Assembly (NCBI GenBank): GCA_030762895.1
Contig: CM061067.1
Coordinates: 167,398,518-167,462,517, forward strand
Origin: Sophora flavescens
Lineage: Eukaryota; Streptophyta; Magnoliopsida; Fabales; Fabaceae
DNA: 64,000 bases
Direction of reading: 5' to 3'
In this document: in pieces, positions 11,858-25,200 of the stretch
Position numbering within the stretch: position 1 is the first letter of the stretch
How the letters are laid out: every line of letters begins with the position of its first letter
Notes under the pieces: generated by a model
Database searches by the model: none
Told to the model about the DNA's origin: nothing
What the model saw: only the letters and a program-made list of their open reading frames with translations
Translations under genes and position numbers: made by a program

Positions 11858-12650
11858 CACCCAACATGTTTTCTTCAATCCTAGGAGGAGAAATAATTTA
11901 GATGAGTCCCATCACCTGTTCTCTTCGCTCTATTTTTAAAAATTATTATGCATAACACTAGTGGAATGCTGAGTGGAAACTTCGTAAAGGTGTTTGAATT
12001 TATCTCTCCCTTCACATGGCCTCGTAAACTTTGTTTGGTTTGAAAGATAAAATGAAAAGATAAATAAAAAAAAAACGATATGAATTGAAAGAAAATGGTG
12101 GGGAAATGAATAGATTTTAAAGATTGTTTGGTATAAGAAAAATTGGACAGAAAGTAAAAAAGAAAGAGATTTTTTTTTGAATGGGCAATTTTATGTCCTT
12201 GTATCTCGAAATAGTGTCACTTCATATCTTTCTCTTCACCCAACATGTTTTCTTGAGTCCTGGGAGGAGAAATAATTTAGATGAGTCCCATCATCTTTTC
12301 TCTTCGCTCTATTTTTAAAAATTATTATGCATAACACTAGTGGAATGCTTAGTGGAAACTTCCTCAAGGTGTTTGTATTTATCTCTCCCTTTACATGGCC
12401 TTGTAAACTTTGTTAGGTTTGAAAGATAAAATGAAAAGATAAAAATAATAAAAGGAAACGATATGAATTGAAAGAAAATGGTGGGAAAATGAATAGATTT
12501 TAAAGATTGTTTAGTATAAGAAAAATTGGAGAGAAATTAAAAAAGAAAGAGAATTTTTTTTCTCTTCACCCAACATGTTTTCTTCGATCCCGGGAGGAGA
12601 AATAATTTAGATGAGTCCCATCAACTTTTCTCTTCACTCTATTTTTTTTT
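11858..12650. repeat. Tandem repeat, about 2.3 units of 330-380 bp
   Basis: The sequence CACCCAACATGTTTTCTT begins units at 11858, 12237 and 12567, each followed by an AGGAGAAATAATTTAGATGAGTCCCATC block. The first unit abuts the retroelement LTR. Units contain A/G-rich stretches and no ORF. The family is not recognised. Confidence 0.85.
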
Positions 12651-14040
12651 GCATCAAACAACGAAAAAGTGCTTAATCATTCCATTTTCTCACCTTCAAT
12701 TTTCTTTCTCTCCGGTCTCACTCCAACCAAACACTGCAGTCATGTAACAAAGACATGATAAAGGATTTATCCCAGTTTTGAATTGTTTCCATATTAAACA
12801 TAGGACATCATGTATGCTCAGGCCATGTTCACCCCATGTTTTGCTCCATGGTTCTAGGAAGTGAGATCCATTATGTTTTTTTTTTTATAGTGAAAAAGAT
12901 GTTAAGCATGAAAGTCTAATTTCTTGGATAGCATTTATGAGACAACCCTCTTCAATATATCGACTTTATTGGGATACGAGCACACATGCATTTTTTAGGG
13001 CCATAAGTTGCTCTCTACTTGATCCAAACACGTTGGATGAGAAGATGACACTTACTACAAAGAAAAAAACTTGAGATCCACTATTTCAAGGTTTACTATG
13101 TGGTTCTGAGACAAAAAGCGCTTTGTGAGTTGACCAATGAGTCGAAATAGCCATAATATAGCTTTACCTCAACATAAAAAGCTAGTCTCCAACAGTTCTA
13201 TTACTAAACAACAACAATCAAAGTATTTTTACCATTAAAAGGATTGATGCTCCATAATGCAGAGAAAGATGTAATACTGGGTCAAGAGGTTACGATACCT
13301 AAGATATCGAAAGTTTATAATATGAAAAAGAAATAACGTGTTTGGAACCACATTCCATTTCTACTTATAGTAGCTACTTATAGTAGCTTCTATCTGGACA
13401 CATGTCCTGCCAAATCCATTGTATTTCCAAACACAACAATAGAGGATAGGTGGCAACATGGTTTGAGGAGGTTCGTGTATGTAAGGCGAGAGGGAGTTTG
13501 TTAGAGTAGATGGAATGTGTAGTTAGTAGGTTATTAGAGGGGATGTTGAGTAGAAAAGGTGAATGAACTTTTCGAGCATTAGTTTGATTTTAGGCATGAG
13601 AAGGATCTCACCATAGGCGTTATAAGCTTTGAAAATCATTGTATGGTATGGTTGGAATCGCGTAAAGTTGGACTAAAATCGTAACTCGTAATAATTTCAT
13701 ACAAAATGCATTTCAATTGAAACTCAATGCGAATCCAAACATATGCATAATTGATTTTGGAGTGCTGAATGATACAATTTATCGTGTTTTTTCAGTTTAC
13801 TCTCTATCATCCTTATTCCTAAATATGAATTGTTGAAACAAGAGTCTAATTCATAATTCACATCATGTGTATGGTCAATAGGTTGGTCCATGGGCCAAAC
13901 CCATTTTTCACACCTCTAAATTTCATCGAACCAATATACAAACTTGACAACAGGCCCAAAACAAAAGAAAAAAAAAAGTGCATACAAAATAGTGAAAAAT
14001 ACAAATGAAATTCGGAAAATTAAGGTTGGGACTGGAGCGG
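12651..14040. other. Intergenic region upstream of the PRP40-like gene
   Basis: AT-rich sequence with no credible coding frame. A short tandem TACTTATAGTAGC repeat is at about 13364-13394. The last few hundred bases are presumably the gene promoter. Confidence 0.6.
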
Positions 14041-14050
14041 TATATATAAG
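14041..14050 (+). promoter_or_regulatory. TATA box of the PRP40-like gene
   Basis: TATATATAAG is followed about 30 bp later by a CT-rich leader starting near 14070-14090. This leader runs to a consensus 5' splice site at 14214, which supports a real promoter. Confidence 0.6.
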
Positions 14051-14074
14051 AAGGCAAGTCACAACTTATACCGA

Positions 14075-14213
14075 GGTATATATCGTTCATTCATATTCAT
14101 CCTGTCTGTATCCTTCTCTCAGTGTTTCCGTTTCGCAAGGATTCAGTCAGGGTTCCTGCTGCAGCTTCTCCAATCTCACGCGCCCCCCTTTCTCATAAAC
14201 CTCGTACCCATTG
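14075..14213 (+). other. 5' UTR exon of the PRP40-like gene
   Basis: A CT-rich leader ends in ATTG followed by GTATGTTATG, a good plant 5' splice site. The first coding exon with its ATG lies at 14761, after acceptors at 14737 or 14760. A leader intron of about 0.5 kb is common in plant housekeeping genes. The exact transcription start is inferred. Confidence 0.55.
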
Positions 14214-14760
14214 GTATGTTATGTATACATGTGATCATGTCTACCATGTAATCCTCAAAAAAATGTTGTCTTTCATTATTTTGCTAAATCTTCCACTTCA
14301 TGGCATTATTGCTTTGTGCGAAAACCTAGTAGTTTTATTTATCTAGGGTTAAAAAAGATTCAATCTTTGGACTTTCTTGTTGATGGAAACGCTGTGTTGG
14401 GTTAATTCTGAATGATTGGGCCTCTTTGTTGAGAAATAGATGATGACTGGACTGATTTGAAGCACATTGTTTGGTTTTCTAGCTGTGCCAACATTTTTCA
14501 TTCCAATTTAGGGTAACCCATATCTCGAATTTGAGGCACCAATCACCTTGATTGTATGTCCTTAGTTTCCAAGTTAAGGCTGCTGGTGATTAAGTGCTTC
14601 AATTTCAGTGACCTCGGACTTTTAATTCTAATTACATGTGCCTTACTCATGCTTGATTTTAATATTCCAGGGATTTATATCAAAACCCTAGGTTATGTGG
14701 TTTGTAATTGTCTAATGTTAACCTTTGCCGATTGCAGTGTTCTGCTGCTTCTCTACTCAG

Positions 14761-17700
14761 ATGTCCAATAATCCGCAATTTCCGGGCTTACAGGTAGAGT
14801 ATCTAGAAGTAGAAAGCATTGTTTAAATTATAATATTGAAGATATTATGAAATGCTCTCTTTTACGTGCCAAATGCTCTTTGATTTTTTCCTATCTTTAC
14901 TTATCCCTGATATACTTTCTTTTTTTTGTTATGCAAGCCCCTTCGGCCTCCCATTGCTGGTTCAGGGGATCCTCAACGCAATTTTGCTCCACCCATGCAC
15001 ATTCATGTGATGCATTTTTTCCTGACCACGATTGTATCAACTCTACATTATCTTACATCTAAATAAACCCCATTTGTTTCTGCAGTTCCGCCCTGTTGTT
15101 CCTACTCAGCAGTCACAGCAGTTCATTTCCATGCCTTCCCAACATTACCAATCTGTTGGTCCTGGCGTTCCCCTGATTAATGTTGGAATGCCTCCTCAAA
15201 ATCCACAACCCCAATTTTCTCAACCAATTCAACAGTTGCCTCCAAGACATAGTCAGCAGTTACCACCCCCGTCGCAGGCAATGCCATTGCCAGTTGCTCG
15301 GCCAAACATGCACTTCTCGTCAGAGCCAATGAGGCCTCAGCCTGATTCTCAAGCTCGAAATGGCTACACACCAGGTTTAGGTGGCCCAGGAATGCCACTC
15401 TCTGCATCATATACGGTAAAGTTTTGCCTTTTATTTGTAGTGGAAAAATGAAGACTCTAATATACACGTACTGATCTGGATTGCATTTATGTAGTTTGCA
15501 CCATCCTCTTATGGTCAGGTGCAACTTAATTTTTGTTCTACCGGCCAGTACCAACCTGTTCCTCAAATCCATGCTTATACTGGCTCTTCTTCCCAGAGCA
15601 TTACCTCTGGCACAACTCTTCAAAGCAATGGTGAACAACCTTCAGTTACAGCTGCCAGGCCTTCAGTATGAGTCCTACTTATTTTCAACTTCACACGTAT
15701 TCTGTGTAAGTCTCATATCACTGAAATTTTTATGTGGTTTTACGTTCTTTCTTTCAGGCAACTAGTGCCCAGCCTCACCCTGCTAAGGATGGCCCCACTG
15801 ATTGGATTGAGCATACTTCTGCTAATGGAAGAAGGTAAAAGATTCAAATGTTTGCTTGTCATCCCAGGTTATAGTACCATTGATATTGCATATTTTTAAA
15901 AATAATTAGCTCAGTGATGCTAACTGCAGTAAAGAAACCTAGTTGTTTGTTGTGGACTGGATTTCAGTATATTTATTTGATGTGTAGTACCCATGGTTAA
16001 AAATAAATAAGGGGGTAGCGTGGTAAGGTACTAGGTGAAGATTAAAATGAGCATAGTTGATGTGCTATCCCGTGACGTGGTAGTCGGAATCACATGAATC
16101 ACAATTCAATTCATGTGATTTGATGTGAGTCTTCACTTCATCCATACATATCGCGTGGAGTTCGTTTTGTCGCTGCAGTTGTATGTTGAATCGTCAAATC
16201 GTGCCGGAATTGCAGGACTCTCGATTTTGTTTGCTGTGCTGTGTTTCACGGTACAGTTCTCAAAGGGATAGGGAGCCAACCAGCCACTATGGGGTGATAA
16301 ACTGTGGCGGAGATGGGTGGGTGTGGCTGTAATCTCGTCTTACAGGGAGATTTGAGTAGATGGCTTCTGGAAAAGGGCACATACATGTGATCACATGCTG
16401 CGCAGATGGATAGACACCGCAGACCAGTGGTTGGGATGTGGGGGTACATGGATGCTCCGGAGACAATGAGCCTCCAGTTGTAGGACAGTTTGGCACTGGT
16501 GGCGTGGGTAGTGGGGTTGATGGGAGTTAAAACCTTGTGAAGCACACAAACAAAATACGATACCGGTACGATATGATATCAATATCGATACAGTAATAAG
16601 ACAATATCTAAAAAATATAGGGTAATATGGAGCATACAACACATGCGCCCGTGCACACACACACTCGAGGTTTTATATTTTGAGGATGCAAAAAATTAGA
16701 ATCCTGATATTCCACATAAGAGATGCAACTTACCTCATTCATATGCAACTTACCCCATTCAATCTTTCTTCCGCCTCTCACTCTGATGAAGGCTGTTGCA
16801 TTATGAAATGATATCAATCACGTTAAGAAAGTAATGGATGGCAAAAGAAATCAACAAAATAGTAAAAAGATTTATCAGAACTCTCCAACTGATAGAATTC
16901 AATTTCAGAAAGATTATAGACTGGCATGATCGTACCAAAACTGACAAGGGCAGTGCTACCTGCTTCAAGGATGAAACAATGGAAAGACCATGAGATTCAT
17001 ATAAGGATCTCTTGAAAAAAGTTTGAAAAAATTTAAACATCATAAAAATCATGTAAACATGAAGCAGTAAGATTATATACCTTCAACAAGAACAAATTAC
17101 AACTGACATATCCAGACCTAACATAAAGGACTCCTGATGCGTACTAAAGCTTCATAAATATCAGTGTAAATAATGCTTTTAAGCAGCATGATGACTACAT
17201 AATTACCCTACCGAGAAATAGGTCAAAATCAGGAGGTAAATTTACTCTAAACGTTTGCACAAAGTGAAGCATGTTCCTTTCCACTGGAGAAACAAATTTA
17301 AAATTCTTATAGACTTCAACTATACTAGGCAGATATTATAATAGGAGTAACATTAACATTTTAGAGAATGCACCTCTGCCAAGTATGCATATGTCTGTTC
17401 TCAATCTTTTAGACAATGAAATCAACACCATACCATACCATACCATACCACTAACCTATTGTCACTGAATAGCTTTTCTGTTGTCAAGGATCACAAGCAT
17501 TGGCTTCATATAGCAGAAATCATTGCATCTGCTCTTTAGTGTTTTGCTGCGCCTCGCAAGTAGCGAAATAAATAGATGAGGCAATGAGCAAAGAACAGAG
17601 TGTAAACAAATGAAAACAGAGAAGAGAGTATTTACAATGGACATTGCCACCCGTTTGAGAACACAAAATGGGGTGTGGAAATTTCAAAGTTGAATTTGGG

Positions 17701-20700
17701 GTTTGGGTTGTCATAATGAGTGATGAAAACCCTAGAGCTGAATCTGAAATGCAGCGTTTTCTTACCTCAGACTCAAACGCTGCGTTTTCTGATTTTTCTC
17801 CCTGATCCCCTGCCTACTGTATTGTGGATGTATCGCAGCAGTCTTTGGTGGCTGAAATGGCGAATCCTTGCAGTATCAGATGCTGCAATTTAAAAATAAA
17901 ATGGGAAAAGAGAATTGGGATGAGGATGGACTGGCCTGTGTATGTCCGTTTTTGACATGGACATAAGTTGGATCTTGGACGCTGGGCAAAGTTGCCGTTT
18001 CGGTGCTACGGCTACATAGGGTAAATCTAACTTCAGATCTGTGGATCTAAGATAGACAGCCGCAGAGGAGAGAGAAACCAAGGAGGCGGCCAAAAAGAAT
18101 GAGATTCGTAAAGTCTAGTAAATAGTAGGTAATGTTGAGAGAGAGAAGAGAAAAGTACGAACCCCCCCCCCCCGATAGTTGATTTATATAGAAAAGGAAA
18201 TAAATAAATTATTCTATTTCTTTAAATAATTTTAGAATTTTATCAAGTTAAAAATATATTTTATATTTTAATAATCAATCATGAATCTTATGATTCACAA
18301 TATGTTTCGATTTGTTGTTTAGAAAATAGGCCTTCCGATTCGCAATTCAATTCACGACTTGATAACCATGTGCTATATAACCTTTGTGCACATGATGTCC
18401 TTGTGTTTGAAATTCTCTTCTCGAGTTTTATGCCTGTATTCATTCTGCTGGGTGAAATCTTTTTATTTTGCTGTTGTCTTGTACCACCTATCATGGGCTC
18501 CAAGTATACTTTGGATGTAGTTGGTTTTCCTTTGGTGTTATCACTATTTGATAATAGTTAGTTCATAGTGGGTCCGATTCTTGCCCGGACCTCGCACATA
18601 GCTGGAGCATTGTAGCACCAAATTGGCCCCCCCCCCTTCCCCCCTTCTCTAAATTAATAAAGTGGTCCTTATTTTCAGTTTGACATTTGTTTAATTGGCT
18701 TTACTTGTTACATAGGGAATGGGCTCTTATATATAACGACAATAGTCTTGCTACTAATTTCTAATTTTTGCCTCTTTCTCATCCTTAATTTCGGTTCTAA
18801 TAAGTAAGAAGTTAATTCATTGAACCATATATAAAAGGGAGTTATCATTAATATTCATTATGTAGAATGATCGCCCAATTTTCTTTCTCTTGCTTGATGT
18901 TGCCAATAGTTTTTAATATGTTCGTAATGTTCATTTAATGATTTAGGTTAACTTACATTCTCTGAGTGATGTAGATTTGCTTGTCATGACAGCTGTTCTA
19001 GTTATAATTGTCTACAAATTACTCGATAAATTTTCACTTGAATTTTGCAGATTTTACTACAATAAGAAGACTAAAGTATCTAGCTGGGAGAAGCCTTATG
19101 ATTTGATGACACTAATTGAGGTGAGTCATGCAATTGATTTTGCTTTCATGTTTGTTTTATGACTTGTTAGTCACACCACTGGATCTTGTATTTTTTTTGA
19201 TTTTGCTGAACGTTGTTCCACGTGTATATCTTTTGGTCTAATTCTATATTAACCGGGTTTAACATATTCGAGTTTAATTGTTATATGCTTTCTATTTGTC
19301 CAAGTCCGGTGAAAATAATCTGCTGTGTTAGCTCACTCATTACTGAACGGGTTTTCTCTCAGGCAGGCAACCATCAATCTTGACTTTTACGTCTTATTGT
19401 AAGGTCAGTGTTGTGACAATTGCTGGTTGGACTGTCTGATATCAGCTTTTTTGTTTCCTTTGGATGGTGCTGTATAAGAATTTTGCATTTCATGTAATAT
19501 ATTTTTTTTAAATCTAGAATAAAGGTTCTGCTCTATAAATCATAAAGAATGACAGAAGATAGTTGATGTTGTCCTAAGATTATTTTCACTATCCCTTTTT
19601 TTAATAAAAAATAAAATAATTTCTTTCCTCGAGTTTTCTTTCTTTGTGAGCGAGGGCCTTAGAAATTAACATTTGGTGAATGGTTGCTCTTGTACCTTAT
19701 ATGGAAAGGTTATGTTTATTTGTGTAGGTTTGCTTATCAAAGGAAAGTGGTCTTCCTTCCTATATTCTTTAATGTGATTTCAGCAATAGATGTTTACTGT
19801 CTTCCTTTTGCCTAATAAGCATTGATGGACAATGCATGGATCATTTTGATACTATACACTGTATGAGAGTATGATTAAATATGAAGATAATTCTATCCTT
19901 TTCTAATGATGGTATATAAGTGTCAATCAAATGCTAAGGAGATTTATACTGACATATATTTCTCTTTACAAAGTTAATTTAGTATACTTTAAGATAAGCA
20001 TCCCGGCAGATCAGTTTTAGTAAAGATTTTGAGCATACGATGGTTGTCCTTTTCTAGGACTTCATATATTTCAAGTTTACTTTATCCAAATCTACGTGTG
20101 ACTTCCATAGTTTTAACATGCTTACAGGTACATGCTGTGCTACTCTATCGAGAGGTAAAATATGCTGTGGGTCTGTGCTGCTTGCACTACCTACTATATT
20201 GCTTGAATGTTAGTAATTTCATCATTGCATTACTGTCTTGATTGTTAGTTCCTTTGTCTGGAATTTCCTCTCGATTTGTCAACGAGTGTGATAGCCAGTC
20301 ATGTCATTTGATAAATGTGCATTACACTTGCTTCTAAATCTTGGCACAATTTTATTGTATCAGACTATCAGTTTGACTCTTGATTTTTAGAGAGTTGAAC
20401 TGTTAATGTCTTTGAGGGAAATATTTATTCCAAAAGAATACTTACAATTTTCCTTTGGTTTAAATAAATGTAACATTATGATATGCGTGTTGATTTTTTC
20501 TTAACGTACTGTGGCTCACACCTTGGAGCTTGGGTTTCTGCCGTTGCAGCAATCAGTTAGGTTGCTTTTTGTAATTCTATTTCTATTTACTTCTGGTACA
20601 AACTAAATTGTAATTACATGACCAAGGTTCAGATCTTCGTGTCCAGTACCTATGAGTCTATGACTCCTTTAGTACTCCTGTCAACACAATATGTTCTGCT

Positions 20701-22262
20701 GGGAGGATTGTTAACTGCAAAATGAACTTGACAAGGATGCTGGTGAAATGGTTTAGTTCATTTGGATTTTCTATTAATTTTGTACTAGGAGTAGAATTAA
20801 TAATATGAAAATGTGGAATAACAAGAATAATGTTTACAAGCTATTATCTATGCAATGTAAGATCTCTGAATTTTTTCCATCTTCAGATTACCACTTTCCT
20901 CAAATATGCAATAGATTTTCATAGGGGACTGGAGTATTAGGAAGTACAAATTGATAAAATATCACCGAACTTTTTCTTGCCTTAGGAATGACAATAATCT
21001 ATGGAGAATTGTGTGGGTTAGTTTTCTTAGTGTTTGATGTGAGTTGACCTGTCAATGATTGACCCTTTACCTTGCCCTTTATATTCCTGGATATTCCGTT
21101 CTGTCTTTCACATTCCTGCTTGGGAAATTTGAATTTCCAATTTCTATTATGATCGTTCTTCTTTTGGAAGGAAATCTCTAATGAGAAATTATCCACTTAT
21201 TGCATTGTTGTCCTTTTGTTAGAGGGTTGATGCATCAACAAACTGGAAGGAGTATACTAGTCCTGATGGAAGAAAGTGTGTCTTGGTTCCCTTGATTATT
21301 TTTCTGTTTTTACTGTTTAGTGTTCTTTCTTAATTTTTTCTGTTATTTAATGAATATTCTCTAGGTATTACTACAACAAGATCACCAAGGAATCAAAGTG
21401 GTTAATTCCTGAGGAACTGAAGGTGTTCATCGTTGAAAATAATGCCGCTTTAACTATTCTTTTCAGTTATATTCCGCCTCTCTTTCTTGAACTCACATTT
21501 GTTTTCTTTAAATTTTATTTTTCAAGTTGGCTCGTGAGCAAGTTGGAAAGGCTATTGTTCAAGGAACACGTCGTGAAGCTTTGGTGAATTCTCATTCTCA
21601 ACCATCTGCATCTCCTTCTGTGGTTGAAGCAACACCTAGTGCAGATAATTCATCTTTAGCTGGTCCAGGAGAACCATCAAGTCCTGTTTCAGTTGCTCCT
21701 GTAATTACTACATCTACAAATAATCCACAACCTGAGATGGCTTCAGGATCATCTGCCTCTCCTTCTGTGGTTCCTCAAACTGGAACAAAAGCGGAAGAAG
21801 TCGAGGCACCTGGAAATACTACCACGCCATCAAATGCTGGTGTGGGAAGTGATGGAGCTGCTGTTGCAGATGTTAATACTGCTAAAACACCGATGTATCT
21901 TCTATTCTTCTTTTTTTGTTCAGTCTTATATTTTGTTTTTGTCTGGTGGCATGTCATTTTTATTTTGTTGGAGGTAAATATTGTAGGAATGGTGCCAACG
22001 ACTTTTCAGTTCAATATACTCCAGGTTCTGCAGATGGAGTTCCAGTAGATGATAAAGAAGTATGCTTCTCTCATTGTAGCTTTAACGTGTCTGATAAGTT
22101 CTGCTTATGGTGGTTAATAAGCTGATTAACCTTAAATTCTGTAGGATGGTAAAAATGATTCATCAGTCGACAAAATTAGTGATGTGGCTTCAGAAACAAA
22201 GACAGTTGAGCCAGAACCCTTAGTTTATGCAAATAAGATGGTATGAGAATGAAATATCAATA

Positions 22263-22295
<33 letters not shown>

Positions 22296-25200
22296 TGTGT
22301 GTCTGTCTCGTTACTTTCTTGGGCATTGGGCATTCAATATGATTTATTTCTTTATTAGGAGGCTAAAGACGCATTCAAAGCACTCCTGGAGTCTGTAAAT
22401 GTCGGATCTGACTGGACTTGGGATCGGGTAGAGTTATCTATTGATATATTTTACTGTACCTATTTATAACATCTTTTGTTTATTAAATTAAATGTTTTTT
22501 CTTGTTTATTTCATTTAATTGACAGTGACATTTCTATCTTGTAGGCTATGCGAGTAATAATTAATGACAAAAGGTATGGCGCCTTAAGAACACTTGGAGA
22601 AAGGAAGCAAGCTTTCAATGAGGTAATTCTTGTGTAACCTTGGAGCAAATCATAATACATTAACATTGGAGAGGGCTCCTATTCCTTTTTAGTTTACCAC
22701 TTATTTTTCCTCTCTTGTGCTCATTGCTTTAGCTCACATAGCATCTGTAAGGTGCAATCCTCAATTGTTTATCCTATTAGTAAATTTTCTGAGTGAGTGC
22801 CGATCCGCTTTTATATTTATTTGTCAAGTATATACATAGTACAGATGGAAAATTTGTAAGAAGATAATTGTTTTTTATTAAGCTTGAAGTTAACTGTTGA
22901 TTTTGTTGGGATGGAGCTGGGATTTTGAATTAAGCGGAGAAATCTGGCTGAAATCAAATTGTAATATAGCTATTAATGTTTCATAACAAGCTTTTTGTAA
23001 GGTTCTCCTTGTAATGTCTAAGTGCAAAAGTTATCTTTGTAGCATCGATTATCTTTAAAGAAGTACTCCCTCTGGACTCAATTATAAGCAAAAAAATACC
23101 TATATTTTGTGAACTCAAATATAAGCAAAATCCAACCAATTCAACTCTATTTAATGCCAGTGTTTCAAAAATCAAGAAAATTAATCAATCCAATCAATTC
23201 TCCCTTTACTTTTCCAAGAGCATTGCATACTCCCGAGGTAATAAAAAGGTAGATTAGTAATTGTAACTCTTTTTTTTTCCTTCATAAATCAAGACAATTA
23301 AACTAAATTAACTAACTTCTTTAATAAGTGTGAAATTAGTTAATTTTGCTTATAATTGAGTCTGGAGGGAGTATTGTATTAGGCGTGTGTAAATAGGGTG
23401 TCAAACTCAGAAAAGGTTAGGCCAAAACTGTGTCTTCTCCTCATGGAGATTTCTCATATAAATACACTTTAATTACAATCTATCAAGCTGATTTTCAGCC
23501 CAATAAAATAGCTAAGCTGCCATATATACATTTACAGCTAATTATCCTAATTAAGAGAGTAATTGTTACAAATAAATGTGCAATCCCATACAATTTGCTG
23601 TGCCATTAATTCCGTTGACATAGGGTGTATACTACTATACTATAGAGAATACAGCCAATGCATGGGTAGTATGCTTAATACCCTTATGCCCAAAAGACAG
23701 CAGGTTTCATTGGTTTTCAATATCCTGATCTCATCTCGGTCTGCTGCAACTACCCTACTTATACTACTATGTATGAAATATGAAACTTTATTATTATTTA
23801 ATTTATGTTTTTGGAATATTTGACTTATTATCAACCTTATTTTAAAGAAACTTAAATCCTACAACTGACATTAGGAGATTTGACCAGTTAAGTTCAGATG
23901 GAGGTCAAATTTGCTGTACTGGAGAAACTATTCTCATCTTATCCGGGGACTTCCTATTCTTCCCAGTTCCCAGCCTTCCTTCCTTACTGCCAATAATGTC
24001 CATTCTTTCTTCTGATCAAGCTAGAACGTGTTCATTTGTCCAGTCATTTTTAGAAAAGGAAAATGTTATTAAATTAATATTATTAAGGATACATTAATAC
24101 ATGTTAGGTTGTGGTTAGTGGGTATAGTGGAGAGGATGGGTTGCTGGATACGATTTCCTTCAGGTTGATTAGATAATCTTACCTTTTTTTTTTTCCGGAT
24201 TTGTTGTCTTGGATAAACTATTTGATTATGACTGGAGATATTATCTATTCACTTGATTGACATGAGTCTGGAAAATTCTATTCTTACTGGTATTCCAAAT
24301 CTGTTTGTAGTTAATGTGCTGCATCATAACTCATGCATATTGATGAAGTGGTTTCATGACAAATCTTTTTATTTTTCAGTACTTAAATCAGAGGAAAAAA
24401 CAGGAAGCGGAAGAAAAGCGTATGAAACAGAAGAAAGCTCGGAAGGATTTTAAGAAAATGTTAGGAGTATGTTCTATCTGCTTCCACATTTCTTTGTAAC
24501 TATACGATGTGTTTCTTCCTTTGATTATATAGTTTTTGCTAATATGTAAAATTATTTTCCAGGAGTTCACAGAGTTGACTTCATCCACTAGATGGAGGTT
24601 TCTTTTTTATTTCATGATATTTAAATTTGTTTTTGTTTTCCTCGACTCACATTGCCCAACTTTAACTTCAATTTGATACACTGATAATTTTTCTTTGCTA
24701 TTAATTTTTGGACAATTGATCAGCAAAGCAGTGTCTATATTTGAGAATGATGAACGTTTCAAGGCTGTTGAGCGTGACAGAGATTGCAGGGATATGTTTG
24801 ATAGCTTCTTGGAGGAACTTATAAGCAAGGTGCATTCTTGTTCTGCTACTTCATCTTTTTAACCATTTATGGAATGTTAATGCATATTTTAGGCTGTTTC
24901 ATATCCTATATATATACTGATATTTGTCAGTGTCAAGCATGTTAGCCTTGCTTCTGGGTAGAAACTTTATCCTACTCATGCATGTCATCTCCATGAGTGA
25001 TGCATAATGCACATTACTCTCAAGCATCTACACCTCCACAAATAAAATTGTGTGTTTGTGGGTTTTGGTTTATATGAGATGTTTTCTTGATCATAAAAAT
25101 TTGGTTATGGTCCAAACCATTGCTAAACTTTATTTAAGGATAAGTTTCTGGATTCAACATTACTCAATTTTGAGCTTTAGCTAATTTATTTTATAGATGT

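Noticed and set aside
15519..15548. A 30-bp GT...AG intron in the PRP40 exon 15495-15665
   Set aside because: Too short for a plant intron, and the 30 bp read in frame without stops, so the exon is continuous.
16246..16817. Overlapping minus-strand frames at the low end of the PRP40 intron insertion
   Set aside because: No splice-consistent continuation and no recognisable domain; kept only as part of the unresolved insertion.
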